Shown: positions 49,301 through 57,852, counted from the stretch's first letter. The stretch is 64,000 nucleotides of DNA from Kyrpidia tusciae DSM 2912 (GCF_000092905.1 NC_014098.1:2108001-2172000); one strand, 5' to 3'. Notes: generated by a model from the sequence alone, not told the origin. Translations and numbers: made by a program.

Positions 49301-49511
49301 AGCGTTCTCCGGCGGCCGAAAGAAGACTTGCCGCCGCTTCTTCCAACGTCCATACTCTACCGGAGCCGAGGCTGTCAGCGACCTCTAACCACCGGTCCCG
49401 TACCGCCCGGGCCACCGCCCCGTCCGGGACCAACCACAGGACCCCGGCCCCGGGCGCTGTCTCCGACCGATCAAAGGGCGAACCGGCCACGATCTGCCTC
49501 CTCGTACTCAC
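46332..49511 (-). CDS. addB: AddB-like nuclease subunit with degenerate helicase domain
   Basis: A 1059-residue partner of the AddA-like protein. The expected Walker A near the N-terminus is not recognisable (APGAGVLWLVPDGAVAR), so it is probably not an ATPase. The C-terminal nuclease has RVDRIDADAQGRFIVYDYKR and cysteines YGTCPFRFLL and CLERSCEFGHAC (Cx4Cx5C), close to the AddB iron-sulfur arrangement. Together the two subunits should resect DNA ends and recognise a Chi-like site through this subunit. GTG 49511 has GGGAGGGG upstream. Confidence 0.85.
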   Translation of the reverse strand: MSTRRQIVAGSPFDRSETAPGAGVLWLVPDGAVARAVRDRWLEVADSLGSGRVWTLEEAAASLLSAAGERWIPISRAVRMRMVGRAMARLGAPSGGPALDPLAWPGVRRKAARLIQRLREAEVPPEILEEAAEELPRREAGRVRWLAGLLRAVVEAQAMRAGAADEAEMLGRAAALLGERPLPEWLPGVRRVVVYGFSRLSAAAVRFVAAIRGVEAVEVCLPPVEIPGVRSESGPLQRGGWRLLTRRGFAMQPGGNVLPQGGRRPVAASLAFPDEASQWAGVAGWVADRLAEGLSPRRIAVVTDRPPTPDSALVRALADRGISLAEPVVRPGTAAPLIQYVFSLLELAQGLWSRAALFTVASDVYAPDGRPRHWVLARRVDPRLERAGADGWMAGVRRALEAETDLLPGERRELEDVLIWLAQVRDRVAGMPETGSLSEWADALEGLLEEMEVERALRRRARKAGSEEWAGIRQDLEAYAVLRAMLREWRETDSWVGWPGRCSRGEWARWLREELEGRRLIVRPGQEDGIRVVSPETAWVLDLEAAVVPEVNEGIWPPPEREEGLAEVLYDVLKLRGYEWPRPAELRAQHEENLLRLLATPGIQVALTYVEAEGKLPSRILEQLWRSGQCLPGGGQELESVAGLPQESGDPREAGPPFAHVALWRAWEERMALDRVDGHPFDGPVDDTGPLSGRWRRLAAKAMIEKLREGPEFSPWEGRLSSDFAQTEFGQRFSEDRVYSASMFNDYGTCPFRFLLRRVWKIEVGRGAREPLDALEAGLLYHRVLSGLFREVRDLAESGDGNLWLDIDRALGLLERRWGEEVQALEERLGLKEFPTWSLQRERMRNRIWQWVAYDWSQRRGSGLRPRYFEWAFGGEDDSSDPASSPTPIAVEGLLFQGRVDRIDADAQGRFIVYDYKRTTGGGRHGKAAIAKGIDVQLPLYMEIVRQALYPDGEPLGAAYYGLERPDRQKEGLWRKGADHGLGPRVGLGDEEWQALIDRALDYILEYHGRMRAGDYPVAPGACLERSCEFGHACRKHDVLLLRKGVGSEGEDQSGAETD

Positions 49512-49664
49512 CCATTTCCCCTCCCTCAAAGCCGCGCTTTCTCACACGTCCCGGCGTCCCCCGCCTTGTGGCAACCCGGCCCCCCATATGTCCGTCGGCG
49601 CACACCCGGTCCGCCCTCCTGCATACACTGGCCTAGGTGACCCGGGCGGAAGGAGGCATCCGTC

Positions 49665-50387
49665 ATGATTCAAGAACACGACCGGGATCTCAGCGAAGGT
49701 TGGTGGAACGGCAAGCCCGTGCGCTTCCTCGCCGGTGGGCCGACCGCTCTGGCACCGGCGGGAATTTATATCGCGGTGCGAAGCTGGAGTTCAGAAGGAC
49801 GTCCCCAACTCGTCGAGGGCCAGCGGCCCATCCTCGATGCCCTGCCGGGGCGGCCGGGCTACAGTGCCCTTCGCTTTGTGCATTATTTTGAACTCCACTC
49901 CGGCATTCAGCCCGATGCCGTCCGCAGCGTCTCCGACGTTCTGAACCGGGCCAGGCGCATTCACACCCCCGGACACGTCGTGCACACTCCGGTGGTCCCC
50001 CCATCCACCCGGACGCTGTGGCCCACCGTGCCGGCCTGGCACGACAGCAACGAAGTCGCAGTTTTGGACGGAGGCCTCGCTCCCCTCGCCGTCAACCGGA
50101 TCTACCTGGGCATTCGGGGCGTCGACCGCAAACAGAACCGCCTCATCTACATCCCCGGACAGCGGTGGGTCTTCGAATGGGCACCGGGTCATCCGGCCTA
50201 TGGCCCCATCGCTCGGGTCCACTACGTAGAACTCGCCGACCCCGACTCCGGCGGAGGGCTGCGCAGTGTCGCCGACCTTCTGAAAAAAAGCCGGGCCCTT
50301 CACCTCACCCGGACCTTCGTCACGGCGGCGATTTTGGAAATCGACGGAAAACCCGCCTCCCCGACCCCACCCCCGAGCCTTCCATGA
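49665..50387 (+). CDS. unrecognised protein with a two-fold internal repeat
   Basis: A 240-residue soluble protein I cannot assign. It contains two similar segments of about 50 residues: PGRPGYSALRFVHYFELHSG with RSVSDVLNRARRIH (about 64-115), and PGHPAYGPIARVHYVELADP with RSVADLLKKSRALH (about 173-225). Each also has a preceding strand-rich part, so the protein is probably a tandem duplication of one domain. No signal peptide, Cys cluster or catalytic motif is evident. AAGGAGG precedes ATG 49665. It is convergent with whiA, whose stop lies 9 bases away, and is transcribed away from addB. Confidence 0.7.
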   Translation: MIQEHDRDLSEGWWNGKPVRFLAGGPTALAPAGIYIAVRSWSSEGRPQLVEGQRPILDALPGRPGYSALRFVHYFELHSGIQPDAVRSVSDVLNRARRIHTPGHVVHTPVVPPSTRTLWPTVPAWHDSNEVAVLDGGLAPLAVNRIYLGIRGVDRKQNRLIYIPGQRWVFEWAPGHPAYGPIARVHYVELADPDSGGGLRSVADLLKKSRALHLTRTFVTAAILEIDGKPASPTPPPSLP

Positions 50388-50395
50388 GGAAGCGC

Positions 50396-51331
50396 CTAAC
50401 CCCCGGACTCTCTCACCCGCCTGGCCCACTCGTCCAGTTTGCGCAGCCGATGATTCACCCCGGATTTCGTCACCCCGCCACCCAACAACGCCCCCAGCTC
50501 TTTCAGATTGATGTCTGGGTGGCGCAGGCGCAGTTCGGCGACCTCCCGGAGTTTCGGCGGGAGGTTCTCCAAGCCGATGGTGCGCTCCAGGAAGCGGATG
50601 TTCTCGATCTGCCGCACCGCCGCCTGAACCGTCTTATTTAAATTCGCCGTTTCACAGTTAACCAGTCGATTCACTTGATTGCGCATGTCTTTCAAAATGC
50701 GAACGTCCTCGAAACGGAGCAGGGCTTGGTGGGCCCCGACGAGGTTCAGAAACTCGACGATCTTTTCCCCTTCTTTGAGATAGACGATCTCACCCCGTTT
50801 GCGTTGGATCGCCCGGGCATCCAAATCATAAGTCCCCAGCAGCCGGAGAAACCCCTTACTCAACTCCGCATCCCCGAGGGCGATCTCCAAATGATACGAG
50901 GCGCCCTCGGGGTTGTTCACCGAACCCGCCGCCAAAAATGCTCCCCGCATATACGCTCGGCGGCAACAGTCCCGACCCAGAAGCCGCTTCGGCACTCCTC
51001 CTTCCAGGCTCTCCCCTCGCCGGGAGATCTCCAAAGGCTCGAGCACTTCTTCTGCCTGTCGGGAGATTCGAACCAGATACACATTATTTTTTCGCAGCCG
51101 CATTTTCTTGCGAACCAAGACCTCTGCGTGCACCTGAAAGACATCTTTCAGCAACAGGTAGATCCGCCGGGCGATGGCCGCATTTTCCGTGGCAATGTCC
51201 AGGACCTCTCGATTCTCTACCGTGTGAAGGCTGCCGTTCAGCCGCAACAGCGCGGACAGCTCCGCCCGCTTACAACACGGTTTGTCCACCACCCCGGTCA
51301 GTTCTTTTTTCGTCTCCGCCGCAAAAGACAC
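50396..51331 (-). CDS. whiA: sporulation/division regulator WhiA
   Basis: A 311-residue protein with an N-terminal LAGLIDADG-homing-endonuclease-like domain (FAAETKKELTGV, AYMRGAFLAAGSVNNPEG) lacking the nuclease active site, and a C-terminal HTH (ELGALLGGGVTKSGVNHRLR). WhiA acts in cell division and chromosome segregation in Bacillus and as a sporulation regulator in Streptomyces. GTG 51331 sits in the end of yvcK with GGGGGGA upstream. Third gene of rapZ-yvcK-whiA. Confidence 0.95.
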   Translation of the reverse strand: MSFAAETKKELTGVVDKPCCKRAELSALLRLNGSLHTVENREVLDIATENAAIARRIYLLLKDVFQVHAEVLVRKKMRLRKNNVYLVRISRQAEEVLEPLEISRRGESLEGGVPKRLLGRDCCRRAYMRGAFLAAGSVNNPEGASYHLEIALGDAELSKGFLRLLGTYDLDARAIQRKRGEIVYLKEGEKIVEFLNLVGAHQALLRFEDVRILKDMRNQVNRLVNCETANLNKTVQAAVRQIENIRFLERTIGLENLPPKLREVAELRLRHPDINLKELGALLGGGVTKSGVNHRLRKLDEWARRVRESGG

Positions 51332-51345
51332 GGCCGATCCCCCCT

Positions 51346-52530
51346 TTAACGGCGCCGCCACCACGACCTCCGGGCACGCCTGGCCAACTGCACGATGCGT
51401 CGGCTCACTTTTTCGGCGTCGTGCCACGCATACCGGTCCAGGCGGAGAAAATCCCCGGTGATCACCCGGACACCCATGCGCTCCAAGGCCGAGACGTCCG
51501 CCGCCACCGGGTCCGCTCCCTCTTTCCGATACCGGCGCAAGGCCTCCTCCGGAATGGGGACCGTATGCACCACCGCAAAGTCAAAAAAGGGAAATCCAAT
51601 GTGGTCGTATATCGCCTTCACGTGATCGGAGGCTGTGAACCCGTCCGTCTCCCCCGGCTGGGTCATCACATTGCACACATAGACTTTCCAGGCCCGGCTG
51701 CGGCGAATCGCCCGGGCGACCTCCGGGACGAGCAAATTCGGAATAATGCTGGTATACAGGCTCCCCGGGCCCAGCACCACCACATCGGCTTTCTCAATCG
51801 CCTCCACCACCTCTTGGGGCGCCTCGGCATCCCCAGGGGCGATGGCCACCCGCACGATTCGCCCACCGGCGGCGGGAATCCGAGACTCTCCGGTGATCTC
51901 CCGACCATCCTCCAACCTCGCCTTAAGGACCACCGCCCGCCGGGCTGCCGGCAACACCCGGCCCCGCACCGCGAGTACCCGGCTGGCCTCCCGGACCGCC
52001 GTCTCAAAATCCCCGGTCACGTCCGCCATCGCCGCGATAAACAAATTGCCGAAGCTGTGCCCGGCCAGGCCGTCGTCATCACCCTGAAAGCGGTGCTGCC
52101 ACAACTGTTCCATGAGCGGCTCCGTGTCGGCCAGCGCCACGAGACAATTGCGTATATCTCCCGGGGGAGGCATCCCAAAAGCCGAGCGCAGCCTCCCGGA
52201 ACTCCCTCCGTCGTCGGCCACCGTCACCACGGCGGTCAAATCCACCTCGTGCATCTTGAGCCCCCGGAGGAGCACCGATTGACCCGTTCCGCCGCCGATC
52301 ACCACCACCCGGGGCCGGTGCAGGGGAGCCAACCGCTCCCGCCAGTTCCGGCGCTTTTCCCACCACGCACCCAGAATCAGCACCAGAACGCCGAATACCA
52401 GGGCCGACCACCCGAACACCGCCCGCTCGACCCCCGCATGTCCCAGTTCCCGCCCCGCCGCCAGAACAAACCCCAGCCCGAAGGCCGCAACTCCCCAGCC
52501 CCAGGCCCACCACGTCTTACCCATCCACAT
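51346..52530 (-). CDS. yvcK: gluconeogenesis factor YvcK (CofD family) with N-terminal membrane helices
   Basis: A 394-residue protein. Residues about 8-26 and 39-55 form two membrane helices (VAAFGLGFVLAAG and ALVFGVLVLILGAWW) that the Bacillus subtilis protein lacks; the CofD/UPF0052 domain then starts VVVIGGGTGQSVLLRGL. YvcK is needed for growth on gluconeogenic carbon sources, binds UDP-sugars and affects cell shape. Overlaps rapZ by 14 bases. Anchoring to the membrane is the notable difference. Confidence 0.93.
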   Translation of the reverse strand: MWMGKTWWAWGWGVAAFGLGFVLAAGRELGHAGVERAVFGWSALVFGVLVLILGAWWEKRRNWRERLAPLHRPRVVVIGGGTGQSVLLRGLKMHEVDLTAVVTVADDGGSSGRLRSAFGMPPPGDIRNCLVALADTEPLMEQLWQHRFQGDDDGLAGHSFGNLFIAAMADVTGDFETAVREASRVLAVRGRVLPAARRAVVLKARLEDGREITGESRIPAAGGRIVRVAIAPGDAEAPQEVVEAIEKADVVVLGPGSLYTSIIPNLLVPEVARAIRRSRAWKVYVCNVMTQPGETDGFTASDHVKAIYDHIGFPFFDFAVVHTVPIPEEALRRYRKEGADPVAADVSALERMGVRVITGDFLRLDRYAWHDAEKVSRRIVQLARRARRSWWRRR

Positions 52531-53425
52531 CGGCGCCTTTCGCCAGATCCCGGTGAATATCCCGGTGGTACACGTGGACCTTCTCCCGGGCTTGATAATG
52601 TCGGCGCAACAATTCCACCATCGCCACGGACCGGTGTTGCCCGCCGGTGCACCCCACCGCCACCACCAATTGGCTGCGCCCTTCTTTCACGTATTGGGGA
52701 AGCAGAAAGTCCAGCATATCTGTGAGTTTGTCGGAAAAGGTCTTGGCCGCAGGCCACTTCATCACATACTCGTACACGTCGAGATCCAGACCCGTCAAAG
52801 GGCGAAGGGCGTCCAAATAATACGGATTGGGAAGGAATCGAACATCGAATACGAGATCCGCATCGATGGGTACCCCGTACTTGAAACCGAAGGACACCAA
52901 ATGTAAAGTCAGCCGATTGATGTCCGACCCGCTAAAATGCGCCGCAATCTTCTCTTTGAGCTCCGCCGGCTTGAGAAGGCTGGTATCGATGATCCAGTCG
53001 GCCCGGTCCCGGATCTCCTCCAAGAGCGTGCGTTCTTTTTCAATCCCCTCCAGAATCCGGTTGCCCTGGGCCAAGGGATGCCGTCGCCGGGTCGCCTTGT
53101 ACCGCCGCACGAGCACCTCGTCCCGGGCTTCGAGAAACAGGATCCGGTACTGCACTCCGTATCGTTCCCCCAGGTCTTTCAGCGCCATCAGCAGATGAGA
53201 GAACCAGGAGCCGCCGCGGATGTCGCACACCAGCGCCAACCGGGACACCTTCCCTTCCGATTGGCGCATCAACTCCGCAAACTTCGGGATCAGCGCCGGA
53301 GGCAGATTATCCACGCAAAAATACCCCAGGTCTTCGAGACTTTGTACCGCCACGGTCTTGCCGGCCCCGGACAATCCCGTGATGATGACCAACTGCAAAT
53401 CTCTCTCCACCTGTTCCTCCTCCAT
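52517..53425 (-). CDS. rapZ: RapZ/YvcJ nucleotide-binding protein
   Basis: A 302-residue P-loop protein: Walker A in VIITGLSGAGKTVAVQ, Walker-B-like FCVDNLPPALIP and the C-terminal conserved GCTGGQHRSVAMVELL. The family hydrolyses or binds ATP and GTP; in enteric bacteria it regulates glmS through small RNAs, in Bacillus its role is linked to competence. It begins the rapZ-yvcK-whiA operon; ATG 53425 is used by family start, with a G-rich AGGTGGGGGG a little upstream. Confidence 0.93.
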   Translation of the reverse strand: MEEEQVERDLQLVIITGLSGAGKTVAVQSLEDLGYFCVDNLPPALIPKFAELMRQSEGKVSRLALVCDIRGGSWFSHLLMALKDLGERYGVQYRILFLEARDEVLVRRYKATRRRHPLAQGNRILEGIEKERTLLEEIRDRADWIIDTSLLKPAELKEKIAAHFSGSDINRLTLHLVSFGFKYGVPIDADLVFDVRFLPNPYYLDALRPLTGLDLDVYEYVMKWPAAKTFSDKLTDMLDFLLPQYVKEGRSQLVVAVGCTGGQHRSVAMVELLRRHYQAREKVHVYHRDIHRDLAKGADVDG

Positions 53426-53524
53426 GCCGCCATCCCCCCACCTCTTCACCCATAAGCATATCACGGCGCAAAAAGAAGACACAATGAACTATTCTTAATA
53501 CCAAACTCCCCTTCATTGTCTCAC

Positions 53525-53558
53525 AAAAAAAAAAAGAAGGCGTCCCGAGACACCTTCG
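53525..53558 (-). terminator. rho-independent terminator
   Basis: On the minus strand GAAGGTGTC, loop TCGG, GACGCCTTC is followed by at least ten T. It lies downstream of the TPR protein gene (stop at 53728) and upstream of rapZ, separating the two transcription units. Confidence 0.88.
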
Positions 53559-53727
53559 CAACTGTATCAGATCAAAGGGGGTCAGATGTGATACATCTAT
53601 ATCTTAAACCGATCGGGCCGAGGATGGGTGATGATCTTCTAAAGAATATGTGGAGATCTGTTTAGAATCCCGCCCACGTTCATGCCGATGCCCCAACCAC
53701 CGGACACCCAGGCCAAGCCCACAGAAC

Positions 53728-55449
53728 TTAATCGGTCAACATACAGGTCTCGATGATCAACCACAGCCGATCCCCCAGTCCCTGCTGGGAGACCTTGTAA
53801 CGCTCGGCCACCTCTTTCCGGGAGAAGGGCAAATGACACCGATGACGGGCCGCACACTCCAAAGCTCCGGCCCACAGCTCCGGCTTTCGCACCCGGGGGG
53901 CCTGCAGATGAATCAATTGGGTGAACTCCGACCAAATCTCCATCGCCACTTTGGCCAGGGTCGTCTCCCCTCTGCCCTGGAGTTCCTGAACCGCCAGTTG
54001 TACAATCCGCTGCCACTCCGGGCGCCCGGCCAGGGACCTCGCGGACTCCGGGCGAAAATTCACCGGGAGAATCCTGGACGGGAGGCCGATCTCCACAATC
54101 TCCTCGGGCTGAAGCTCAAACATCCCTTTCAGCGCGGCCTGTTTCACCGGCAGATACTCATCGTCATCCAGAAGCAAAAAACGCAGCGCCCGCTCCACAT
54201 CTTCCCCGCCAAAACTCACCACCAACGGAATGACCTGCCTTTTCGTGACGGGATCCCCGTGGCGGAGCACCCACATGAGAGAGGAACGGACCACCGACTC
54301 CGGCGGCCAAAGTTCCCGCCCCAACTTCGCCCCCGGGTCTTCAGAGCCGGGACCGCTTAAACGAGTGGTATCCGCGTACGGGAGAACATATTGATAGCTG
54401 ACAGGGAGCGCCTCGAGGCCGCGGTTGATCGCCTCCCGAACGACCTCTTCATAATAGCGCCCGATCCCGGAAGAAGGATCCAAGGCCTGCACCTCTTCCC
54501 ACAGGCGGGCCGCCTTTCGCAACCGCCCCAAGTTCCCGGCCGCCGCCGCCAAGGCGTGAACCACCGGCGCCTCCGGGCGAGGTAAGAACCTCACCAGATG
54601 GTTAAAAATATCATAAGCCGTGCGGTGTTCTTGAAGAATGCCCATGGTGGTCCCCAGCTTATACGCCAGTTCGGGCTGTATCGGCCTGAGTCTCCGCAAT
54701 TGATCGAGGAGGGCTTGGGTTTGTTCTTCCTTTCCAGCAGAGCGGTAAAAAATCGCCAAATTGCACACGGCGTGGAGGTTGCCAGGCTGAAGCTCCAGGA
54801 CCCCTATGGCCGTGTCAATGGCTTTTTCGACATCTCCGAGGTAATAATACGCTAAGGACAGGTTGTTCCGGTCCACAGTGGCGTCAGACGACTCTTGAAT
54901 CTTCGCTTCAAGGTAAGCCGCCGCATCGAGAAACCTTCCATCTTCCAAAAAACGCCGCGCCACGTCCTCGTCGCCCCGCAACCGAATCCGACCGTCTCGA
55001 CGCCTGCGCACCATGCGGGTCCCGAACTCGGTCACCAGGATATCCAGCATCTCTTCGGCTTCCTCCGCGAATTCCCCTTCGGGATCCACTTCCAGGTAAC
55101 GCGAGGCATATTCCTGGGCGAGGTCGTACAACCCGAGGTTGGCAAAATTATTGGCCATGTAGAAATAACACTCGTACATTTTCGGATCCAATTCGAGAAG
55201 AACCCGCTCCAACACTTCATTCGAAGCCTGATAGTCCCCGAGCTCGGACAGTACCCCCGCCAAATTGCAGTGGTTGACCGGGTTCCCCGGCTCGTATTCC
55301 ACGACTTTCCGGAAGTATTTCAAGGCCCGGGGAAGATCGTGTCGATCCAGCGAGCGCACGGCCCGTTCAAAAAAGAACGTCGCATCCATGCGCACGAGCG
55401 CCACCTTGTGACCTTGGGGTTTGCCGCTGGTACCCCCTTGCTTCGCCAT
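53728..55449 (-). CDS. tetratricopeptide repeat protein
   Basis: A 573-residue cytoplasmic protein. Residues about 20-130 and 170-300 hold TPR units (LPRALKYFRKVVEYEPGNP, DVEKAIDTAIGVLELQPGN). The remaining half is helical, with an Arg-rich link around 135-150, and contains no catalytic motif I know. The C-terminal 60 residues have a possible HTH (FSRKEVAERYKVSQQGLGDR). GAGGAGG precedes ATG 55449. It follows lgt by about 85 bases and is probably cotranscribed with it. TPRs imply protein contacts; partner unknown. Confidence 0.85.
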   Translation of the reverse strand: MAKQGGTSGKPQGHKVALVRMDATFFFERAVRSLDRHDLPRALKYFRKVVEYEPGNPVNHCNLAGVLSELGDYQASNEVLERVLLELDPKMYECYFYMANNFANLGLYDLAQEYASRYLEVDPEGEFAEEAEEMLDILVTEFGTRMVRRRRDGRIRLRGDEDVARRFLEDGRFLDAAAYLEAKIQESSDATVDRNNLSLAYYYLGDVEKAIDTAIGVLELQPGNLHAVCNLAIFYRSAGKEEQTQALLDQLRRLRPIQPELAYKLGTTMGILQEHRTAYDIFNHLVRFLPRPEAPVVHALAAAAGNLGRLRKAARLWEEVQALDPSSGIGRYYEEVVREAINRGLEALPVSYQYVLPYADTTRLSGPGSEDPGAKLGRELWPPESVVRSSLMWVLRHGDPVTKRQVIPLVVSFGGEDVERALRFLLLDDDEYLPVKQAALKGMFELQPEEIVEIGLPSRILPVNFRPESARSLAGRPEWQRIVQLAVQELQGRGETTLAKVAMEIWSEFTQLIHLQAPRVRKPELWAGALECAARHRCHLPFSRKEVAERYKVSQQGLGDRLWLIIETCMLTD

Positions 55450-55534
55450 CCCCAACACCTCCTCAACCGCGCCTTTGGGAAAACCTCTGCCTCCAGTGTA
55501 CCAATGATCCCCATCGTACGATAGAGGGATTTTT

Positions 55535-56317
55535 TCACACCGCCTCACGGTCTGACCGCCAGGCCAAGTAGACCATAAATCCCGCTGCCAGCACAACCAC
55601 CGCCACGCTGGTCCACTGGGCAGCCGTCCAGCCGAAAAGAAACCGCGGGCTGTCCCCCCGAAGCATTTCTAAGAAGAACCGCGCTCCATTGTACAGGATC
55701 ACATAAATGAAAAACACCCACCCCTTGGGCAATCTCCACTGTTTCAGGATCAGGAGCAGGGCAAAAATCACGACGTCTGCCTGGCCTTCCCAGATCTCAG
55801 CCGGCCACAGGGGTTGGTCCCCGTATACCTGGCGGGCCAGTGATCCTTGGGGATACAGAATCCCGAAATCCCCGCCCGTGGGCCCGCCAAAGGCGTCGCC
55901 GTTCATCACATTGGCCGCCCGGCCAATGCTCTGCCCAAGCACCAACCCCGGGGCTGCGAGATCCATCAATTCCCAAGTGTTGAGTTGATGCCGCCGAACG
56001 TACCACAGCCCCATCACCAGGGCTCCGACAACCCCGCCTTGAATCGATAGGCCCCCGTGCCAAACTGCGGGGATCTCCCAGGGATGCGCTCGGTAAAACG
56101 GCCAATCAAAAAAGAACACCTGCCAAAACCTCGCCCCCACGACCCCGGCCAGAAACAGCCACGGAGCGAGATTCCACAGGTGTTCCACATACCGCTCCTT
56201 GCGTTCCACTTTTGCCAAATACAAAGTCACACCGAACCCGAGCAAAAACGCCAGCACGAACAAAGTGCTGTAAGCTCTGACAGGAAATGGGCCAATGTGA
56301 AACCAATACGGATGCAT
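55535..56317 (-). CDS. lgt: prolipoprotein diacylglyceryl transferase
   Basis: A 260-residue membrane enzyme with about seven helices that adds diacylglycerol to the lipobox cysteine of lipoproteins. The N-terminal MHPYWFHIGPFPVRAYS, HGGLSIQGGVVGAL and the signature GRAANVMNGDAFGGPTG with its essential Arg are present. The deacetylase lipoprotein at 19541-20425 would be one of its substrates. Confidence 0.96.
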   Translation of the reverse strand: MHPYWFHIGPFPVRAYSTLFVLAFLLGFGVTLYLAKVERKERYVEHLWNLAPWLFLAGVVGARFWQVFFFDWPFYRAHPWEIPAVWHGGLSIQGGVVGALVMGLWYVRRHQLNTWELMDLAAPGLVLGQSIGRAANVMNGDAFGGPTGGDFGILYPQGSLARQVYGDQPLWPAEIWEGQADVVIFALLLILKQWRLPKGWVFFIYVILYNGARFFLEMLRGDSPRFLFGWTAAQWTSVAVVVLAAGFMVYLAWRSDREAV

Positions 56318-56353
56318 GCCTCAACCCCCTGGTCCGCCGCCCCGGACGGCAAA

Positions 56354-56767
56354 CTACGGTACGCTGACGGTGGCCTCCCGGGGGGTACCCACCGGCCGGT
56401 GATCCCAATCCACCAAGACCACGCGCACCCGGTGGACACCCGGTTCCACGCTTGGCAACACCACCTTGGGGCTGTAGAGCTCGGCCACTAAACGGCCATC
56501 GAGGAACACTTGCGCGCCTCCGGTTTGCGGGGCCGCGGAGGCACGATCACCCGTCCAGGCAAACCCGTGGGGCGTGATGCCCACCTCCACCCCGTCGGGC
56601 AGGCCCCGTACCCTCACATCCACCTCGGGTCCCGGTCCCCCGGCGGGAATCCGCCCGGGTCCACCGCTCACTTCCAAGGATACCATTCCCACCACGACAA
56701 CGCCAAGCACGACCACCGCCATCTTTAGCCGCTCCGCCGCGAACGTCCAACCCGAAACCCTCCGCAT
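56354..56767 (-). CDS. hypothetical membrane-anchored protein
   Basis: A 137-residue protein with one N-terminal membrane helix (MAVVVLGVVVVGMVSLEV) and an extracytoplasmic beta-rich domain (AQVFLDGRLVAELYSPKVVL, PGVHRVRVVLVDWDHRPVG). The layout resembles PEGA- or Ig-like surface modules, but no family is assigned. GAGAGGGTGG precedes ATG 56767. It lies 36 bases upstream of lgt on the same strand and is likely in the same operon. Confidence 0.6.
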   Translation of the reverse strand: MRRVSGWTFAAERLKMAVVVLGVVVVGMVSLEVSGGPGRIPAGGPGPEVDVRVRGLPDGVEVGITPHGFAWTGDRASAAPQTGGAQVFLDGRLVAELYSPKVVLPSVEPGVHRVRVVLVDWDHRPVGTPREATVSVP

Positions 56768-56840
56768 GCCGCCACCCTCTCTGTCCACTTCGGAGTTCTA
56801 TCCGATGTGTACGCCAAAGAGGGCAAGGACATGACCCTTG

Positions 56841-57041
56841 TCACCGCCGACCACGCGGGGCTTGGGCCGACCTGGCCCGCTCCTCACCGTTTTGAAACAG
56901 CCAGGATTTCTGGCGCCCGGATTCCCCGTGCACCTCTGCCTCGGTCTTTTCCACGCAAAATGGACAAATGATTTCGTTGTTGTGGGTATTGTCCTCCCGC
57001 TTTCCGATAAAATGGCGCCCACACACGACGCAAAAAAGCAT
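56841..57041 (-). CDS. small zinc-ribbon-like protein
   Basis: A 66-residue protein with two Cys pairs, FCVVCGRHF and IICPFCVEK, spaced about 20 residues apart as in a treble-clef or zinc-ribbon fold; the tail is Arg-rich. AAAGGAGGAG lies upstream, with ATG 57041 or a GTG two codons earlier as start. Function unknown; such mini-proteins often bind nucleic acid or act as metallated adaptors. Confidence 0.6.
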   Translation of the reverse strand: MLFCVVCGRHFIGKREDNTHNNEIICPFCVEKTEAEVHGESGRQKSWLFQNGEERARSAQAPRGRR

Positions 57042-57305
57042 CACGGGCACCCACTCCTCCTTTGGCACACGATGTTGAGGGTTAGCGCGGCGCGGATCCG
57101 GCGCAGTCCGGCATCCACCCGGCTCGGCGACGGCAACCACCCCGCGTTGGCTTTAAGTTTACCGCATTCCCCCGAGGAAGTGCCAGACCCTTTTAGTGGG
57201 TTTTACAAAAAAATGTGGTGTCCGTCCACACCCCCCTGTCGGGGAGTGGCATAGGAATATGGCAGAGCGTCGACCATTCACCTTCGGCGCGTGAGGAGGA
57301 AAGCC

Positions 57306-57797
57306 ATGACCCCGAACCCGCAACAGACCCGGAGGCCGTCCGTTCGCCCAGGACAGCGCATCACCGTCGCCACGCCCCAGGGCACATACCGGGGCATCGT
57401 GTACGCCGTTCATCCCGAAGGAATGTGGCTCATGTCCCCTGAGGATCACGCGCCGCCGATTATTCCTTTAAATCGGGCTCCCGGCGGGCGGATCGAACCT
57501 GCATTTTTAGGGCTGTTCCGATTCCTTCCTGAGTTTAGAGGCCGGGGACGGCCGTCTGCACCCGATCCCCCGGCTGCAGACGGGTGGGCCCCGGGACCGC
57601 CCTTTACGCCCCTGCAAAGAGCCGTGCAGCCGGCGGGACCCTGGTTCGGCCAACATCCCGGCGGAGCGCCGGCTTCCCCTCCGGCCGAGTCTTCCGCCGG
57701 GTCCGGCTCGTCCCGGGGGTTTCTGGGTTTTCTCGCCGGCCGGAACCGGTTTTGGTGGCTGCCCCTGGCCTTTTACGGGCTGCGGCTTTTTTTCTGA
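57306..57797 (+). CDS. hypothetical protein with small beta domain, Pro-rich linker and hydrophobic tail
   Basis: A 163-residue protein. Residues about 15-55 form a likely Sm-like/KOW-like beta domain (PGQRITVATPQGTYRGIVYA, EGMWLMSPED). A Pro/Ala/Gly-rich linker follows, and the last 25 residues are hydrophobic and aromatic (RFWWLPLAFYGLRLFF), as in proteins attached to membranes or spore layers. GAGGAGG precedes ATG 57306. It is divergent from the zinc-ribbon gene. Not assigned to a family. Confidence 0.6.
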   Translation: MTPNPQQTRRPSVRPGQRITVATPQGTYRGIVYAVHPEGMWLMSPEDHAPPIIPLNRAPGGRIEPAFLGLFRFLPEFRGRGRPSAPDPPAADGWAPGPPFTPLQRAVQPAGPWFGQHPGGAPASPPAESSAGSGSSRGFLGFLAGRNRFWWLPLAFYGLRLFF

Positions 57798-57852
57798 AGG
57801 GCCACAGCCCTTCCCGGTCATCGAAGTCCGTTGAAACCCCTTCGCCAGTCTG

